The position numbers were made by a program, and so were the translations under genes. DNA of 44,510 nucleotides, from the NCBI GenBank assembly GCA_903846555.1, contig CAINBI010000096.1, positions 1 through 44,510 on the forward strand. The letters run 5' to 3'. Within the stretch, counting starts at the first letter, position 1, and each line of letters starts with the position of its first letter. Under the pieces are notes generated by a model. The model was given only the letters and a program-made list of their open reading frames with translations, searched no databases and was not told the origin of the DNA. Shown in pieces: positions 16,419-25,218 of the stretch. This DNA is from an uncultured Pseudomonadota bacterium (lineage in GTDB: Bacteria > Pseudomonadota > Gammaproteobacteria > Burkholderiales > Methylophilaceae).

Positions 16419-17276
16419 ATGTTCGGTAACTGGTTAAAAACAACGATTTTAATGGCTGCAATTGTCGCCCTATTTGGTGTGGTAGGCGCCGCGCTTGGGG
16501 GTTCTGGCGGCATGATGATGGCCTTAATTATAGCCGCAGGTATGAATGTTTATGCCTATTGGTTTTCGGACAAAGCGGTACTTAAAATGTATGGCGCGCA
16601 AGAAGTGACAGTAGATAACGTGCAGTTTCGCAATTATTACAACATGGTGCGAGCGTTGGCTGAAAATGCCCAGCTACCTATGCCAAAAGTCTACGTGATG
16701 GATGAGGCGCAACCCAATGCTTTTGCCACAGGTCGCAACCCGGATCATGCCGCAGTGGCGGCCACCACTGGCATTATGCAAGCCTTAACAGAGCGTGAGT
16801 TACGTGGCGTCATGGCGCATGAGTTAGCCCATGTAAAACATAGGGACACGCTCATTTCTACAATATCTGCCACGATGGCTGGGGCAATCTCATCCATCGG
16901 CACTTTTGGCATGTTGTTTGGCGGCGGCCGTAGTGATGGCGGTGAACGTAGCGTGAGCCCTGTTGTAGCCTTGCTAATGATGTTTTTAGCACCGTTAGCT
17001 GCATCGCTTATTCAAATGGCAATTTCGCGCTCTCGTGAGTTTGAGGCCGATAGAATGGGTGCGGAAATTTGCAAAGACCCTAAGGCCTTGGCGAGCGCGC
17101 TTGAGAAAATACATCAGTATGCGCATCAGATTTCTAACCCAACGGCAGAAGCACATCCAGAAACGGGCCAGATGATGATTATCAATCCATTGTCAGGGCG
17201 CTCGTTTGACAGCTTATTTAGTACCCATCCGCAGACTGAAGAACGGGTGGCGCGGTTGATGGCAATGGTTATTTAA
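16419..17276 (+). CDS. htpX: Membrane zinc metalloprotease HtpX
   Basis: The 285-residue M48 protease degrades damaged inner-membrane proteins. Two N-terminal membrane segments (about 8-26 and 30-50) precede the cytosolic active site HELAH (H134, E135, H138; in [12 protein letters not shown]). The third zinc ligand is E209 in [10 protein letters not shown]. Two more hydrophobic segments lie between (about 145-168 and 180-200). The length is typical. It sits 80 nt after fmt and 90 nt before rsmB, an order seen in other betaproteobacteria. In E. coli htpX responds to envelope stress; no such promoter is recognised here. Confidence 0.96.
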   Translation: MFGNWLKTTILMAAIVALFGVVGAALGGSGGMMMALIIAAGMNVYAYWFSDKAVLKMYGAQEVTVDNVQFRNYYNMVRALAENAQLPMPKVYVMDEAQPNAFATGRNPDHAAVAATTGIMQALTERELRGVMAHELAHVKHRDTLISTISATMAGAISSIGTFGMLFGGGRSDGGERSVSPVVALLMMFLAPLAASLIQMAISRSREFEADRMGAEICKDPKALASALEKIHQYAHQISNPTAEAHPETGQMMIINPLSGRSFDSLFSTHPQTEERVARLMAMVI

Positions 17277-17366
17277 TTCGCATATATTGTATGAACATGA
17301 GCTTTGCGGTATGGCAGCCTATATATGGGTTAAAATAGACTTTTAGCAGACATTCGAAAGTTTTCT

Positions 17367-18671
17367 TTGTATATATCTCAACAAATCGCCGCTAATGCTG
17401 TGAATCAGGTGTTATCTGGCCGTAATCTTACTTTGGCGTTGCCTGCGGCTTTGGCCGTATTTCCTAGCGCAACACCGCAACAGCGTGGTGCGGCGCAAGA
17501 TTTAAGTTATGGCACATTGCGCTTTTATGGTGAGATCGATGCTTATCTGACACAGTTATTAGAAAAGCCGCTCACGGATGATCGTATTCATACTTTGTTG
17601 TTGGTGGCGGTTTACCAGTTATTGCATGATAAAGCGGATGCGTTCACCGTAGTTAACCAAGCTGTACATGCGGTCAGTGAGCTTAAACGACCTGCGCCTA
17701 AAAGTTGGGCTAAAGGTTTGGTCAATGCTATTTTACGCAATTTTTTGCGTCAAAAAGATCAGCTTGCACAAACCTTGAATGCCAGTGAAGTGGCGCTTTA
17801 CTCTTACCCACAGTGGTGGATTAACAAGCTTAAAACGCAATATCCTGACCATTGGGAAAGTATGTTGCAAATGGGTAATCAGCATCCACCGATGACTTTA
17901 CGGGTGAATACGCAAAAAATCAGCATGGCTGACTATATGCTGTTATTGGCACGTCAAGATATTGAGGCAACGCATATTGGCGGACAAGCGGTTACTTTAA
18001 CTAGGCCGCAGCCAGTAGAAAAAATACCAGGGTTTACTGATGGTGTAGTTTCTGTGCAGGATTATGGTGCGCAGCTAGCTGCATATTTATTGGATTTAGC
18101 GCCTAATCTAGCGGTATTGGATGCCTGTTGTGCGCCTGGGGGCAAAACGGGCCATATTTTAGAATTGGCCGATGTTGCGCTAACTTCGCTTGATAGCGAT
18201 GAAGCGCGCTTGCAGCGTGTGCAAAGTAATTTGGATAGACTTGAGCTAAAGGCTAATTTAGTGGTTGGTGATGCATCGTCTGCCAGTTGGTGGAATGGCG
18301 AAAGTTTTGATAGAATTTTAGCCGATGTGCCATGTACGGCCTCTGGCATTGTGCGTCGCCATGTGGATATTAAATGGTTACGACGCGAGGCTGACATTGC
18401 TTCTTTTGCTGCACAGCAAGCCAAAATTTTGCCGAGTTTATGGCAGATGTTAGCTAAGGGCGGCAAATTACTTTATGTCACCTGCTCTGTTTTTAATGAA
18501 GAAAACCAAGCGCAAGTGGACAAGTTTTTACAAAACAATACCGATGCGACACAATTGCCGTTTGAATTGCCCGTTAATCATCCTCAAATCAGCATTGCCC
18601 AGCTAAATGGTCAGCTAATTCCTTCAACCGCACACGACGGCTTTTTCTATGCCTTGCTACAAAAAAATTAA
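17367..18671 (+). CDS. rsmB: 16S rRNA m5C967 methyltransferase RsmB
   Basis: The 434-residue enzyme methylates C967 of 16S rRNA using SAM. An N-terminal NusB-like RNA-binding domain (about 1-140) is followed by the methyltransferase fold. Motif I is LDACCAPGGKTGHILEL. Both cysteines are present: C323 in DVPCTASG (release of the product) and C373 in YVTCSVFNEEN (nucleophile). It starts with TTG at 17367. Its 3' end overlaps the DUF4390 gene by 23 nt. The rsmB-DUF4390-ntrY-ntrX order is conserved in betaproteobacteria. Confidence 0.96.
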   Translation: MYISQQIAANAVNQVLSGRNLTLALPAALAVFPSATPQQRGAAQDLSYGTLRFYGEIDAYLTQLLEKPLTDDRIHTLLLVAVYQLLHDKADAFTVVNQAVHAVSELKRPAPKSWAKGLVNAILRNFLRQKDQLAQTLNASEVALYSYPQWWINKLKTQYPDHWESMLQMGNQHPPMTLRVNTQKISMADYMLLLARQDIEATHIGGQAVTLTRPQPVEKIPGFTDGVVSVQDYGAQLAAYLLDLAPNLAVLDACCAPGGKTGHILELADVALTSLDSDEARLQRVQSNLDRLELKANLVVGDASSASWWNGESFDRILADVPCTASGIVRRHVDIKWLRREADIASFAAQQAKILPSLWQMLAKGGKLLYVTCSVFNEENQAQVDKFLQNNTDATQLPFELPVNHPQISIAQLNGQLIPSTAHDGFFYALLQKN

Positions 18672-19218
18672 ACAACTTTTATTGGTATGCCTGCTGGCGC
18701 TTTTTGCTACATCAGCTGTAGCAGGCAATAGCAGTATGAATATCAGATCCGCTGAATTAGTTGCGCAGGATGATGGCTATGCGCTAAAAGCCGATGTTGA
18801 TATTAAGTTTAGTAATGAGATTGAGCAGGCGATTATTAAGGGTTTTGATCTCAGTTTTTTGATAGAATTTCAGTTACTTTCGCCACGAAAATATTGGTTC
18901 GATGATGAAATTGTGACGGTGACGCGTGAGGTGACTTTGAGCTATCACGCGCTTTCTAGGCAATATTTATTAATACAGGATGGTCAGCAAAAAACTTTTG
19001 TCACTTTAGAAGAGGCAACCGATGAGTTATCCGATATTAGTAATTTAAAAGTGCTGAAAAAAGCCGACATTGAAAAAGGTGGTAGTTATAAAGCCGCTTT
19101 GCTGATGCGATTAGACTCCAAAAAACTGCCTAAAGCCTTACAGGTTGACGCGCTGGGTTTAGATGAGTGGAAAATAAGTTCGCAACGTTTTGAATGGACA
19201 CCAAGCCTGTTTAAATGA
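18649..19218 (+). CDS. Secreted DUF4390 protein
   Basis: The 189-residue protein has a signal peptide (MPCYKKIKQLLLVCLLALFA, cleavage near AVAG at about 25-26) and a beta-rich mature part. It contains the family-like WFDDEIVTVTREVTLSYHAL and ends in RFEWTPSLFK. It overlaps rsmB by 23 nt and ntrY by 4 nt, so it is translationally coupled to the sensor kinase. The function of DUF4390 is unknown; its fixed place before NtrY-type kinases suggests a periplasmic accessory or ligand-sensing role, which is inference. Confidence 0.88.
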   Translation: MPCYKKIKQLLLVCLLALFATSAVAGNSSMNIRSAELVAQDDGYALKADVDIKFSNEIEQAIIKGFDLSFLIEFQLLSPRKYWFDDEIVTVTREVTLSYHALSRQYLLIQDGQQKTFVTLEEATDELSDISNLKVLKKADIEKGGSYKAALLMRLDSKKLPKALQVDALGLDEWKISSQRFEWTPSLFK

Positions 19219-21440
19219 AATATATCGTAATCATAAGCGCCATCTTGGGCGCATTTTTGCTCTACTTGCTATCAAACGCCAGCGCCAACACGGCAGCATC
19301 GGGTGAGTATTACACTTTATTGGTCACACTCAACATTGTATTGGCGGTTTTTCTTGTAGTGTTGATAGGCGTGCAGCTTTTTGGCTTATACCGAAAAATT
19401 CGCGGGCAGGTAATGGGCAGTCGTTTTACGCTACGGCTATTGACCACCTTTGCACTTATGGCGATTATTCCAGGCTTAATCGTGTATTTAGTGTCAGTAA
19501 ACTTTTTGACACGCTCTATTGAATCTTGGTTTAACGTCAAAGTAGAAGCCGCGCTGGAGGGCGGACTTAATTTAGGCCGAACAGCTTTAGATATTATGCT
19601 GGCAGATGTGAAAGAAAAAGGCGAAAGTATGGCAACCAGCTTAGCTTTTCAGCCAGCCAACACGCATTTTTCTATGTTAAATGACTTGCGTGAAAAAAGC
19701 GGCATTCAAGATGCGACGTTATTAACGGTACAAGGCAGAATTTTAGCGGTATCCAGTAGTGACTCATCCAGTTTTTTACCTGAGCTACCGAGTAAATCGC
19801 AGCTAAGGCAAGCGCGGACACATATTTTAGGCAGTATTGAGCCCATCGGTAAAAAGGGTTTGTATTTGCGTGTGCTGGCGCCCGTCACCGTGCAAGATCT
19901 GGCGGGAGAAACACGTATTTTACAATTATTGCAGCCCGTACCAAAGCCACTTGCAAGCACGGCAGAGGCGGTGCAAGACGTTTATCAGGACTATCAAAAG
20001 CTGTCATATAGTCGCGCTTCGCTACGAGAAGTGTTTGCTTTGACCTTAACCTTGGTGATGATGTTAGCCATGCTAGGTGCGGTGACGATTGCGTTTGTAT
20101 TGAGTCGTCGATTATCTGCGCCGCTGACCGTATTAGCCGAAGGTACCAAGGCCATTGCCAGTGGTGATTACAGCACCATGCTGCCAGAGCATGGTAAGGA
20201 TGAATTAGGCGTATTGGTGAAATCGTTTAATAGTATGACGCGTCAATTAAGTGATGCGACTAAGGCTGCGGATAGTAACCGTGCCCGTGTTGAGGCTGCG
20301 CGTGGCTACTTGGAAACCATACTGGCACATTTATCTTCAGGCGTGATGGCCTTGAATAAGCGCGGTGAATTGCGTACTTACAATGAAGCCGCTGTGAATA
20401 TTCTAGGTGTTGCATTAGAGGGTGCTGCAGGGTCTACGTTAGATGGAATTATTGCTAAACATGCGCGATTAGAAAGTTTTTTTCAAGCGATTGCTTTGCA
20501 TATCCAGCAATATGATGTAGACAGTGACGGGCTGAAGGACGCCCAAAAAAATACGCATAAAGACGAGATTCAAACTCAAATTGATTTGGTTACGCCTCAA
20601 GGCAAGCAGATTTTAATGCTACGCGGCACACGTTTACCCGATGGTGGCTATGTGGCAGTGTTTGATGATGCCACAAATATGGTGCAAGCCCAGCGCGATG
20701 CAGCATGGGGTGAAGTGGCTAGACGGCTTGCGCATGAAATTAAAAACCCGCTCACGCCGATTCAATTATCTGCTGAGCGTATGGCGCATAAGTTGCTCAG
20801 TAAACTAGATGCGGCAGATGCAGAAATGCTGAAACGCTCAACAGAAACCATCGTCAATCAAGTTGATGCCATGAAGCGTATGGTGAATGAGTTTAGTGAG
20901 TATGCAAGATCGCCAGCACCGCAATTAGAACGTTTAGATTTAAATCGATTGATTCGTGAGGTAGCATCGCTATACGATTTACAAGGTGACAACACGCCGC
21001 ATATACACATAAATTTATCATTAACAAAACAAGCTTGCAGCATTCAAGGTGATAGCACCATGTTGCGACAAGTGTTGCATAATTTATTGCAAAATGCGCA
21101 GGATGCCTTGGCCACAAAAGTGAATCCTGTGATTTCTGTACATACGGAAGTGTCGAATAATCTGCTGCTATTAACGGTTGAAGATAACGGCGCGGGTTTT
21201 CCAACAGAAATGTTGGCGCGGGTTTTTGAACCTTATATGACGACTAAGCCACATGGCACTGGGCTTGGTTTAGCCATCGTTAAAAAAATAATCGAAGAGC
21301 ATAAGGGTAGCATTAGAATTGAAAATATAACAAAGTCCAGCGTTGAACAAGCCAGCTTGGATGAGAGCGGCAGACAAGCTATTGATACAGAAAATGCGGG
21401 TGCTGTCGTGGTCATTAGTATCCCGCTATTGTTGGATTAA
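19215..21440 (+). CDS. ntrY: NtrY-like sensor histidine kinase
   Basis: The 741-residue membrane kinase has two N-terminal membrane segments (about 2-20 and 35-58), a third near 78-100, a periplasmic sensing region (about 100-270), a membrane segment near 272-295 and a HAMP domain (about 296-350; APLTVLAEGTKAIASGDYS). A PAS domain follows (about 365-480), then HisKA with phospho-acceptor H507 in HEIKNPLTPIQLS. The HATPase domain has N (LLQNAQDAL), G1 (DNGAGF) and G2 (GTGLGLAIVK) boxes. The Q-L-S-A-E-R run after the His is typical of NtrY. It is paired with the regulator 45 nt downstream. The signal is unknown; NtrYX systems are tied to nitrogen and redox or envelope responses. Confidence 0.93.
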   Translation: MKYIVIISAILGAFLLYLLSNASANTAASGEYYTLLVTLNIVLAVFLVVLIGVQLFGLYRKIRGQVMGSRFTLRLLTTFALMAIIPGLIVYLVSVNFLTRSIESWFNVKVEAALEGGLNLGRTALDIMLADVKEKGESMATSLAFQPANTHFSMLNDLREKSGIQDATLLTVQGRILAVSSSDSSSFLPELPSKSQLRQARTHILGSIEPIGKKGLYLRVLAPVTVQDLAGETRILQLLQPVPKPLASTAEAVQDVYQDYQKLSYSRASLREVFALTLTLVMMLAMLGAVTIAFVLSRRLSAPLTVLAEGTKAIASGDYSTMLPEHGKDELGVLVKSFNSMTRQLSDATKAADSNRARVEAARGYLETILAHLSSGVMALNKRGELRTYNEAAVNILGVALEGAAGSTLDGIIAKHARLESFFQAIALHIQQYDVDSDGLKDAQKNTHKDEIQTQIDLVTPQGKQILMLRGTRLPDGGYVAVFDDATNMVQAQRDAAWGEVARRLAHEIKNPLTPIQLSAERMAHKLLSKLDAADAEMLKRSTETIVNQVDAMKRMVNEFSEYARSPAPQLERLDLNRLIREVASLYDLQGDNTPHIHINLSLTKQACSIQGDSTMLRQVLHNLLQNAQDALATKVNPVISVHTEVSNNLLLLTVEDNGAGFPTEMLARVFEPYMTTKPHGTGLGLAIVKKIIEEHKGSIRIENITKSSVEQASLDESGRQAIDTENAGAVVVISIPLLLD

Positions 21441-21485
21441 ATAAACCTTAAGCATGCTCGCTAGAAACTTTAAAAGATAAATAAT

Positions 21486-22820
21486 ATGGCATCAAAACGG
21501 ATATTAGTGGTTGACGATGAAGTGGGCATACGCGAGCTATTACGCGACATTTTGCAAGATGAAGGCTACCAAGTCGAACTGGCAGAAAATGCCGCCGCCG
21601 CGCGTGCAATCCGCCTGCATGAGCGTCCAGATGTCGTGTTGTTGGATATTTGGATGCCAGATTGTGATGGCATTAGCCTGTTAAAAGAATGGGGTAGTAG
21701 CGGCTTGTTGACCATGCCTGTGATTATGATGTCAGGCCACGGCACTATTGATACCGCAGTAGAAGCCACTCGTATAGGCGCGTTTGATTTTCTAGAAAAG
21801 CCTATTGCATTACAAAAGCTATTAAAAACGGTCAGCGTGGCGCTAAAACATAGCGAGCAGCTACCAAAATCTGAGATGAGTCTGACGAGCTTAGGCAAGA
21901 GCCCAATTGTGGCTGCACTTAAAGATCGCTTAGATAAAATTGCCGCTAGCGCGAGTATCAGTCCTAGCCCAGTATTGCTGATTGGGCCAAAGGGCGGTGG
22001 CGCGGAGTTATGTGGGCGCTTTTTGCAAAACGCCAATACTCCGTGGTTTCAGTTAACTGAATTTAATCAGTTAGCCAGCGCGCCTTTAGATATTTTGGAG
22101 CCGATACGCGATGGCGTGCTATATATCGCCGAAGTGGCAGAGCTTAACAAAATAGAGCAAAAAGGTTTATTGTTACTGATTACCAAGTCAGATAAATATA
22201 ATGTGCGTGTGGTGTGTAGTACGAGTGAAAATTTGCCGAAACTGCAAGTAGAAGCCTTGTTTGATCACAATTTGCTACGAATTTTATCGGCAGTTTCACT
22301 GCGAGTGCCTGCGCTAGATGAACATAAAGAAGATATTCCTGACTTAGCCATTGCCATTGCCAACCTGCAGTTTGAACTTGCGGATGTTGAATATCGCGAG
22401 TTTGATATTGCCGCCTTAAATAGCCTGCGCAATGCTGATTGGCCTGGCGATTTGGCACAGTTAGATGCGATCATTCGTAATTTAATACAAACGAGCTTAG
22501 GCAAAAAAATCACCCTAGACGATGTGAATCGAGTCTTGCATCAGTTTGATGATGCACTCACTATTGCGGCGTCACAGCAGGCGGCAGTACAGCAACACAA
22601 AGATATGAACACGCCAATAAAAAACTTGCCGACATCTGCCATGGGGGCGAACCTAAATCAACCCCTTCGTGATGCGCGGGATGATTTTGAGCGCTTATAT
22701 TTTGAGTACCACATGAAAGATTCAACAAATAATATGAGTAAACTTGCAGAAATTGCAGGCTTAGAGCGCACGCATCTTTATCGTAAACTCAAGCAGTTGT
22801 GCATTAAGATTAAGGGCTAG
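21486..22820 (+). CDS. ntrX: NtrX-like response regulator with degenerate AAA+ domain
   Basis: The 444-residue regulator has a receiver domain (about 5-118) with acidic pocket D10/D11, phospho-acceptor D54 (in LLDIWMPD) and K105. The central domain (about 135-355) aligns with sigma-54 activators but is degraded: the Walker A position reads GPKGGGAE (167-174) without the Lys, and the GAFTGA loop that touches sigma-54 is missing. A Fis-type helix-turn-helix closes the protein (about 400-444; MSKLAEIAGLERTHLYRKLK). It should bind DNA on phosphorylation but not remodel sigma-54 holoenzyme in the normal way. It ends 18 nt from the convergent xth. Confidence 0.92.
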   Translation: MASKRILVVDDEVGIRELLRDILQDEGYQVELAENAAAARAIRLHERPDVVLLDIWMPDCDGISLLKEWGSSGLLTMPVIMMSGHGTIDTAVEATRIGAFDFLEKPIALQKLLKTVSVALKHSEQLPKSEMSLTSLGKSPIVAALKDRLDKIAASASISPSPVLLIGPKGGGAELCGRFLQNANTPWFQLTEFNQLASAPLDILEPIRDGVLYIAEVAELNKIEQKGLLLLITKSDKYNVRVVCSTSENLPKLQVEALFDHNLLRILSAVSLRVPALDEHKEDIPDLAIAIANLQFELADVEYREFDIAALNSLRNADWPGDLAQLDAIIRNLIQTSLGKKITLDDVNRVLHQFDDALTIAASQQAAVQQHKDMNTPIKNLPTSAMGANLNQPLRDARDDFERLYFEYHMKDSTNNMSKLAEIAGLERTHLYRKLKQLCIKIKG

Positions 22821-22838
22821 ATCTTTTAGTTTTCACGC

Positions 22839-23603
22839 TTAAGCTATTTCTAATATCACTGGCGTATGGTCAGAAGGGCGCTCTAGTTTGCGCGGCGCTT
22901 TATCAATGGTGGCAGCTAGGCAAGTAGCTTTAAGTGCGTCACTCACCAAAATATGATCAATACGCATACCAAAATTACGTCTAAAACCCATCATGCGATA
23001 ATCCCACCAGCTAAAGCTCTTTTCATCTTGCTCAAATAGCCTGAAACTATCATGCAGGCCCAAGTTGATAAGCGCTTGGAATGCTTCACGTTCGGCTGGA
23101 CTGACTAATATTTGGCCTAACCAAGCTTCAGGATCGTGGCAATCGCGGTCTTCAGGCGCAATGTTGTAATCGCCCAATAGCATTAATTTAGGGTGTGCCA
23201 CTAATTCGGTTTTAAGCCAAGCTGTAAGGGCTGTTAGCCAGCGCATTTTATATTGATATTTTTCAGAATCAACCGCTTGGCCGTTAGGAATATAAGCGCA
23301 AATTACACGAATACCGTTAATGGTGGCGGCAATCACACGTTGCTGATCATCTTCAAAATTAGGGATGTTGCGTTGAATATCAGTCAAAGGATGGCGGCTG
23401 ATAATGGCCACGCCATTGTAAGTTTTTTGGCCAATATGAACAGCCTCGTAACCTGCCTCTTTCAGCGCTTCATAAGGAAACTTTACGTCTTCCTGCTTGG
23501 TTTCTTGCAGGCAAAGCACATCGATTGGGTTGTTGCGTAACCAATCCAACACATGCGGCAAGCGAACATTGAGCGAATTTACATTCCAGGTGGCAAATTT
23601 CAC
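22839..23603 (-). CDS. xth: Exodeoxyribonuclease III
   Basis: The 254-residue AP endonuclease and 3'-exonuclease acts in base excision repair. Residues of the EEP fold are visible: N7 (in ATWNVNSL), E34 (in LQETK), GDYNIAPEDRD in the centre, and the C-terminal SDHTPVILEI with the catalytic Asp-His pair. The family signature WNVNSLNVRLPHVLDWL is at the N terminus. The length matches bacterial ExoIII. It is convergent with ntrX and transcribed alone or with the downstream minus-strand genes; 23604-23688 shows no strong terminator. Confidence 0.96.
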   Translation of the reverse strand: MKFATWNVNSLNVRLPHVLDWLRNNPIDVLCLQETKQEDVKFPYEALKEAGYEAVHIGQKTYNGVAIISRHPLTDIQRNIPNFEDDQQRVIAATINGIRVICAYIPNGQAVDSEKYQYKMRWLTALTAWLKTELVAHPKLMLLGDYNIAPEDRDCHDPEAWLGQILVSPAEREAFQALINLGLHDSFRLFEQDEKSFSWWDYRMMGFRRNFGMRIDHILVSDALKATCLAATIDKAPRKLERPSDHTPVILEIA

Positions 23604-23688
23604 GGCTAGGTCTCGATAAGTGAATAGCTTTTCATTTTAGCATGGTTGAAAAGCGTGCCCATGCTTATAGGCGCCTCCATCAAGCCCC

Positions 23689-24330
23689 TTAACTTAGCGG
23701 TTTGAGCCACCAAACATGCTCAGTGGCGGGGTGTTGACCTTTTAAACCATTAGCCATCACCTCGCTTGCCAGTAGAGCTAAATCATACTTAGTTTGGTAA
23801 TGTTGCTTAACTTCATCCTCGCAGATAGAAAAAGGCGGCCCTGCATGAATCGTTTGATCATACTCAAAGCAAATCAGCAATTGCGCGGCTTGGTTGGTGA
23901 GCGCCATTAAATGCGCAGAATATTGTTTACGTATCTCCTCAGGCAAAGCAACATAAGCCGCACGGTCGTAAACCGCATCTACTTTGCCCAGCATGGCAGG
24001 CGTAACTTTAAAAATATCGCCGACAAACAGATCAATATTAGTCGCGCTGTAATGGGTGATTTCGCCGATATTTTTGATGGTTGGCATTAGGTGAAGGCTG
24101 TTAAACAAATCCTCAATTGCAAGCGCGCTTAACTCAGCACCAGCAATGCGGTAGCCTTGAGAAAGCAGCCAAGCAATATCCAAAGTTTTACCGCACAAGG
24201 GTAAAAAAATGCGAGAGTTTTGTTTTAGATTGAGCGTGGAGAAGTGTTTAACCAACAAGGCATTAGCCTCAGGCAAGTGAAAGCCAATCTCGTTTTTCTC
24301 CCATTTTTGATGCCAAAAATCGTGTTGCAT
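23689..24330 (-). CDS. tpm: Thiopurine S-methyltransferase family protein
   Basis: From the ATG at 24330 the product is 213 residues. A longer frame reaches 24402, but AAAGGA lies just before 24330 and the family begins with MQHDFWHQKWEKNEIGFH. SAM-binding features are FLPLCGKTLDIAWL (about 48-61) and AGAELS further on; VYDRAAYVALP and HVWWLKPL are typical of bacterial TPMT. The enzyme transfers methyl groups from SAM to sulphur, and in some bacteria to selenium or tellurium compounds. The upstream region contains a REP hairpin and the divergent RAYT gene. Confidence 0.92.
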   Translation of the reverse strand: MQHDFWHQKWEKNEIGFHLPEANALLVKHFSTLNLKQNSRIFLPLCGKTLDIAWLLSQGYRIAGAELSALAIEDLFNSLHLMPTIKNIGEITHYSATNIDLFVGDIFKVTPAMLGKVDAVYDRAAYVALPEEIRKQYSAHLMALTNQAAQLLICFEYDQTIHAGPPFSICEDEVKQHYQTKYDLALLASEVMANGLKGQHPATEHVWWLKPLS

Positions 24331-24340
24331 ATTAGTCCTT

Positions 24341-24370
24341 TGTAGGGTGGGCAACTTGTTTGCCCACGCG
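24341..24370 (+). repeat. REP hairpin 1, upstream of the RAYT gene
   Basis: TGTAGGGTGGGCAAC and GTTTGCCCACGCG form a hairpin with stem GTGGGCAA/TTTGCCCAC. A GTAG tetranucleotide sits at its 5' foot, the type of sequence recognised by RAYT transposases in E. coli. It lies 25 nt before the RAYT start and 10 nt beyond the tpm start. Confidence 0.85.
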
Positions 24371-24395
24371 TAATAAACCCAGCTAAAATACCACG

Positions 24396-24941
24396 ATGAC
24401 ACATTACCGCCGCATCAATCAAGCAGGCGCAACCTACTTCTTCACCATAGTCACCTATAGGCGGCGCGCATTTTTGTGCAACCAAGATGTGCTTAAAGCC
24501 CTACGTGATGCCATTGATAAAACACGCGCACAATATCCTTTTACCATAGATGCATGGGTTATTTTACCCGACCACATGCACGCCATTTGGACATTACCGC
24601 CTGATGATGCAGACTTCGCCAACCGTTGGCGATTGATTAAGCGTTATGTCACGCTTGCCTGCGGTGTAACGCTATACCAACCTAATTTAATGACCGCATC
24701 CAAAACAAAACATCGAGAGTCCACCTTGTGGCAACGTCGATATTGGGAACATTTAATTCGGGATGATGACGATTATGCAAAGCACATGGATTATGTACAT
24801 TTTAACCCCGTTAAACATGGCTTGGTGAATCGTGTGCTTGATTGGCCACATTCCAGTTTTCACCGACACGCACGAAACGGTATTTATGCGCAAGATTGGG
24901 GATTATCCGCGACGGAGATAGAAGAGAATTTTGGCGAATAA
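24396..24941 (+). mobile_element. REP-associated tyrosine transposase (RAYT)
   Basis: The 181-residue Y1-type HUH protein belongs to the IS200/IS605-related REP-associated transposases. The HUH motif is HMH (60-62; in ILPDHMHAIW), and the likely catalytic tyrosine is Y133 in DYVHFNPVKHGL. The N-terminal YFFTIVTYRRR is also typical. RAYTs are single-copy, domesticated transposases that cleave and join single-stranded REP DNA. REP hairpins flank the gene on both sides (24341-24370, 24973-25051), making a complete REPtron. The frame looks intact. No clear ribosome binding site is seen, so expression may be low. Confidence 0.93.
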
Positions 24942-24972
24942 ACCTCAAAAATCGCAGAGCCATAGTATTTTT

Positions 24973-25051
24973 TGTAGGGTGGGCAGGTTTCTGCCCACGC
25001 GGGTGTTGAGTCAAATATTGTTACGCGTGGGCAACGAGTTGCCCACCCTAC
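24973..25051. repeat. REP hairpins 2 and 3, inverted pair (BIME-like)
   Basis: REP 2 (24973-25001) starts TGTAGGGTGGGCAGG and ends CTGCCCACGCG. REP 3 (25024-25051) is in the opposite orientation, starting CGCGTGGGCAAC and ending TTGCCCACCCTAC. The 22-nt spacer holds no gene. Head-to-head REP pairs are the usual unit mobilised by RAYT. REP 3 is the near-exact reverse complement of REP 1, so the two flank the transposase as inverted copies. Confidence 0.88.
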
Positions 25052-25218
25052 TTGGCTGTCCAGTTTGGTGTGGAATACGCACCTAGCGACACTTGATATG
25101 TATTATTTTCTATATTAGTACTAAAGCTTGTTAATCTTGCATATTGACGTTAATTATGCGGCTGCGTGTTAAAATTATAACCAATTGTTGATGTTGTTAG
25201 AGAATAAAGGCAGCTTAG

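Noticed and set aside
24331-24402. A 24-residue N-terminal extension of the TPMT-family protein
   Set aside because: It runs through the REP hairpin, and a good AAAGGA site directly precedes the ATG at 24330, where family members begin.
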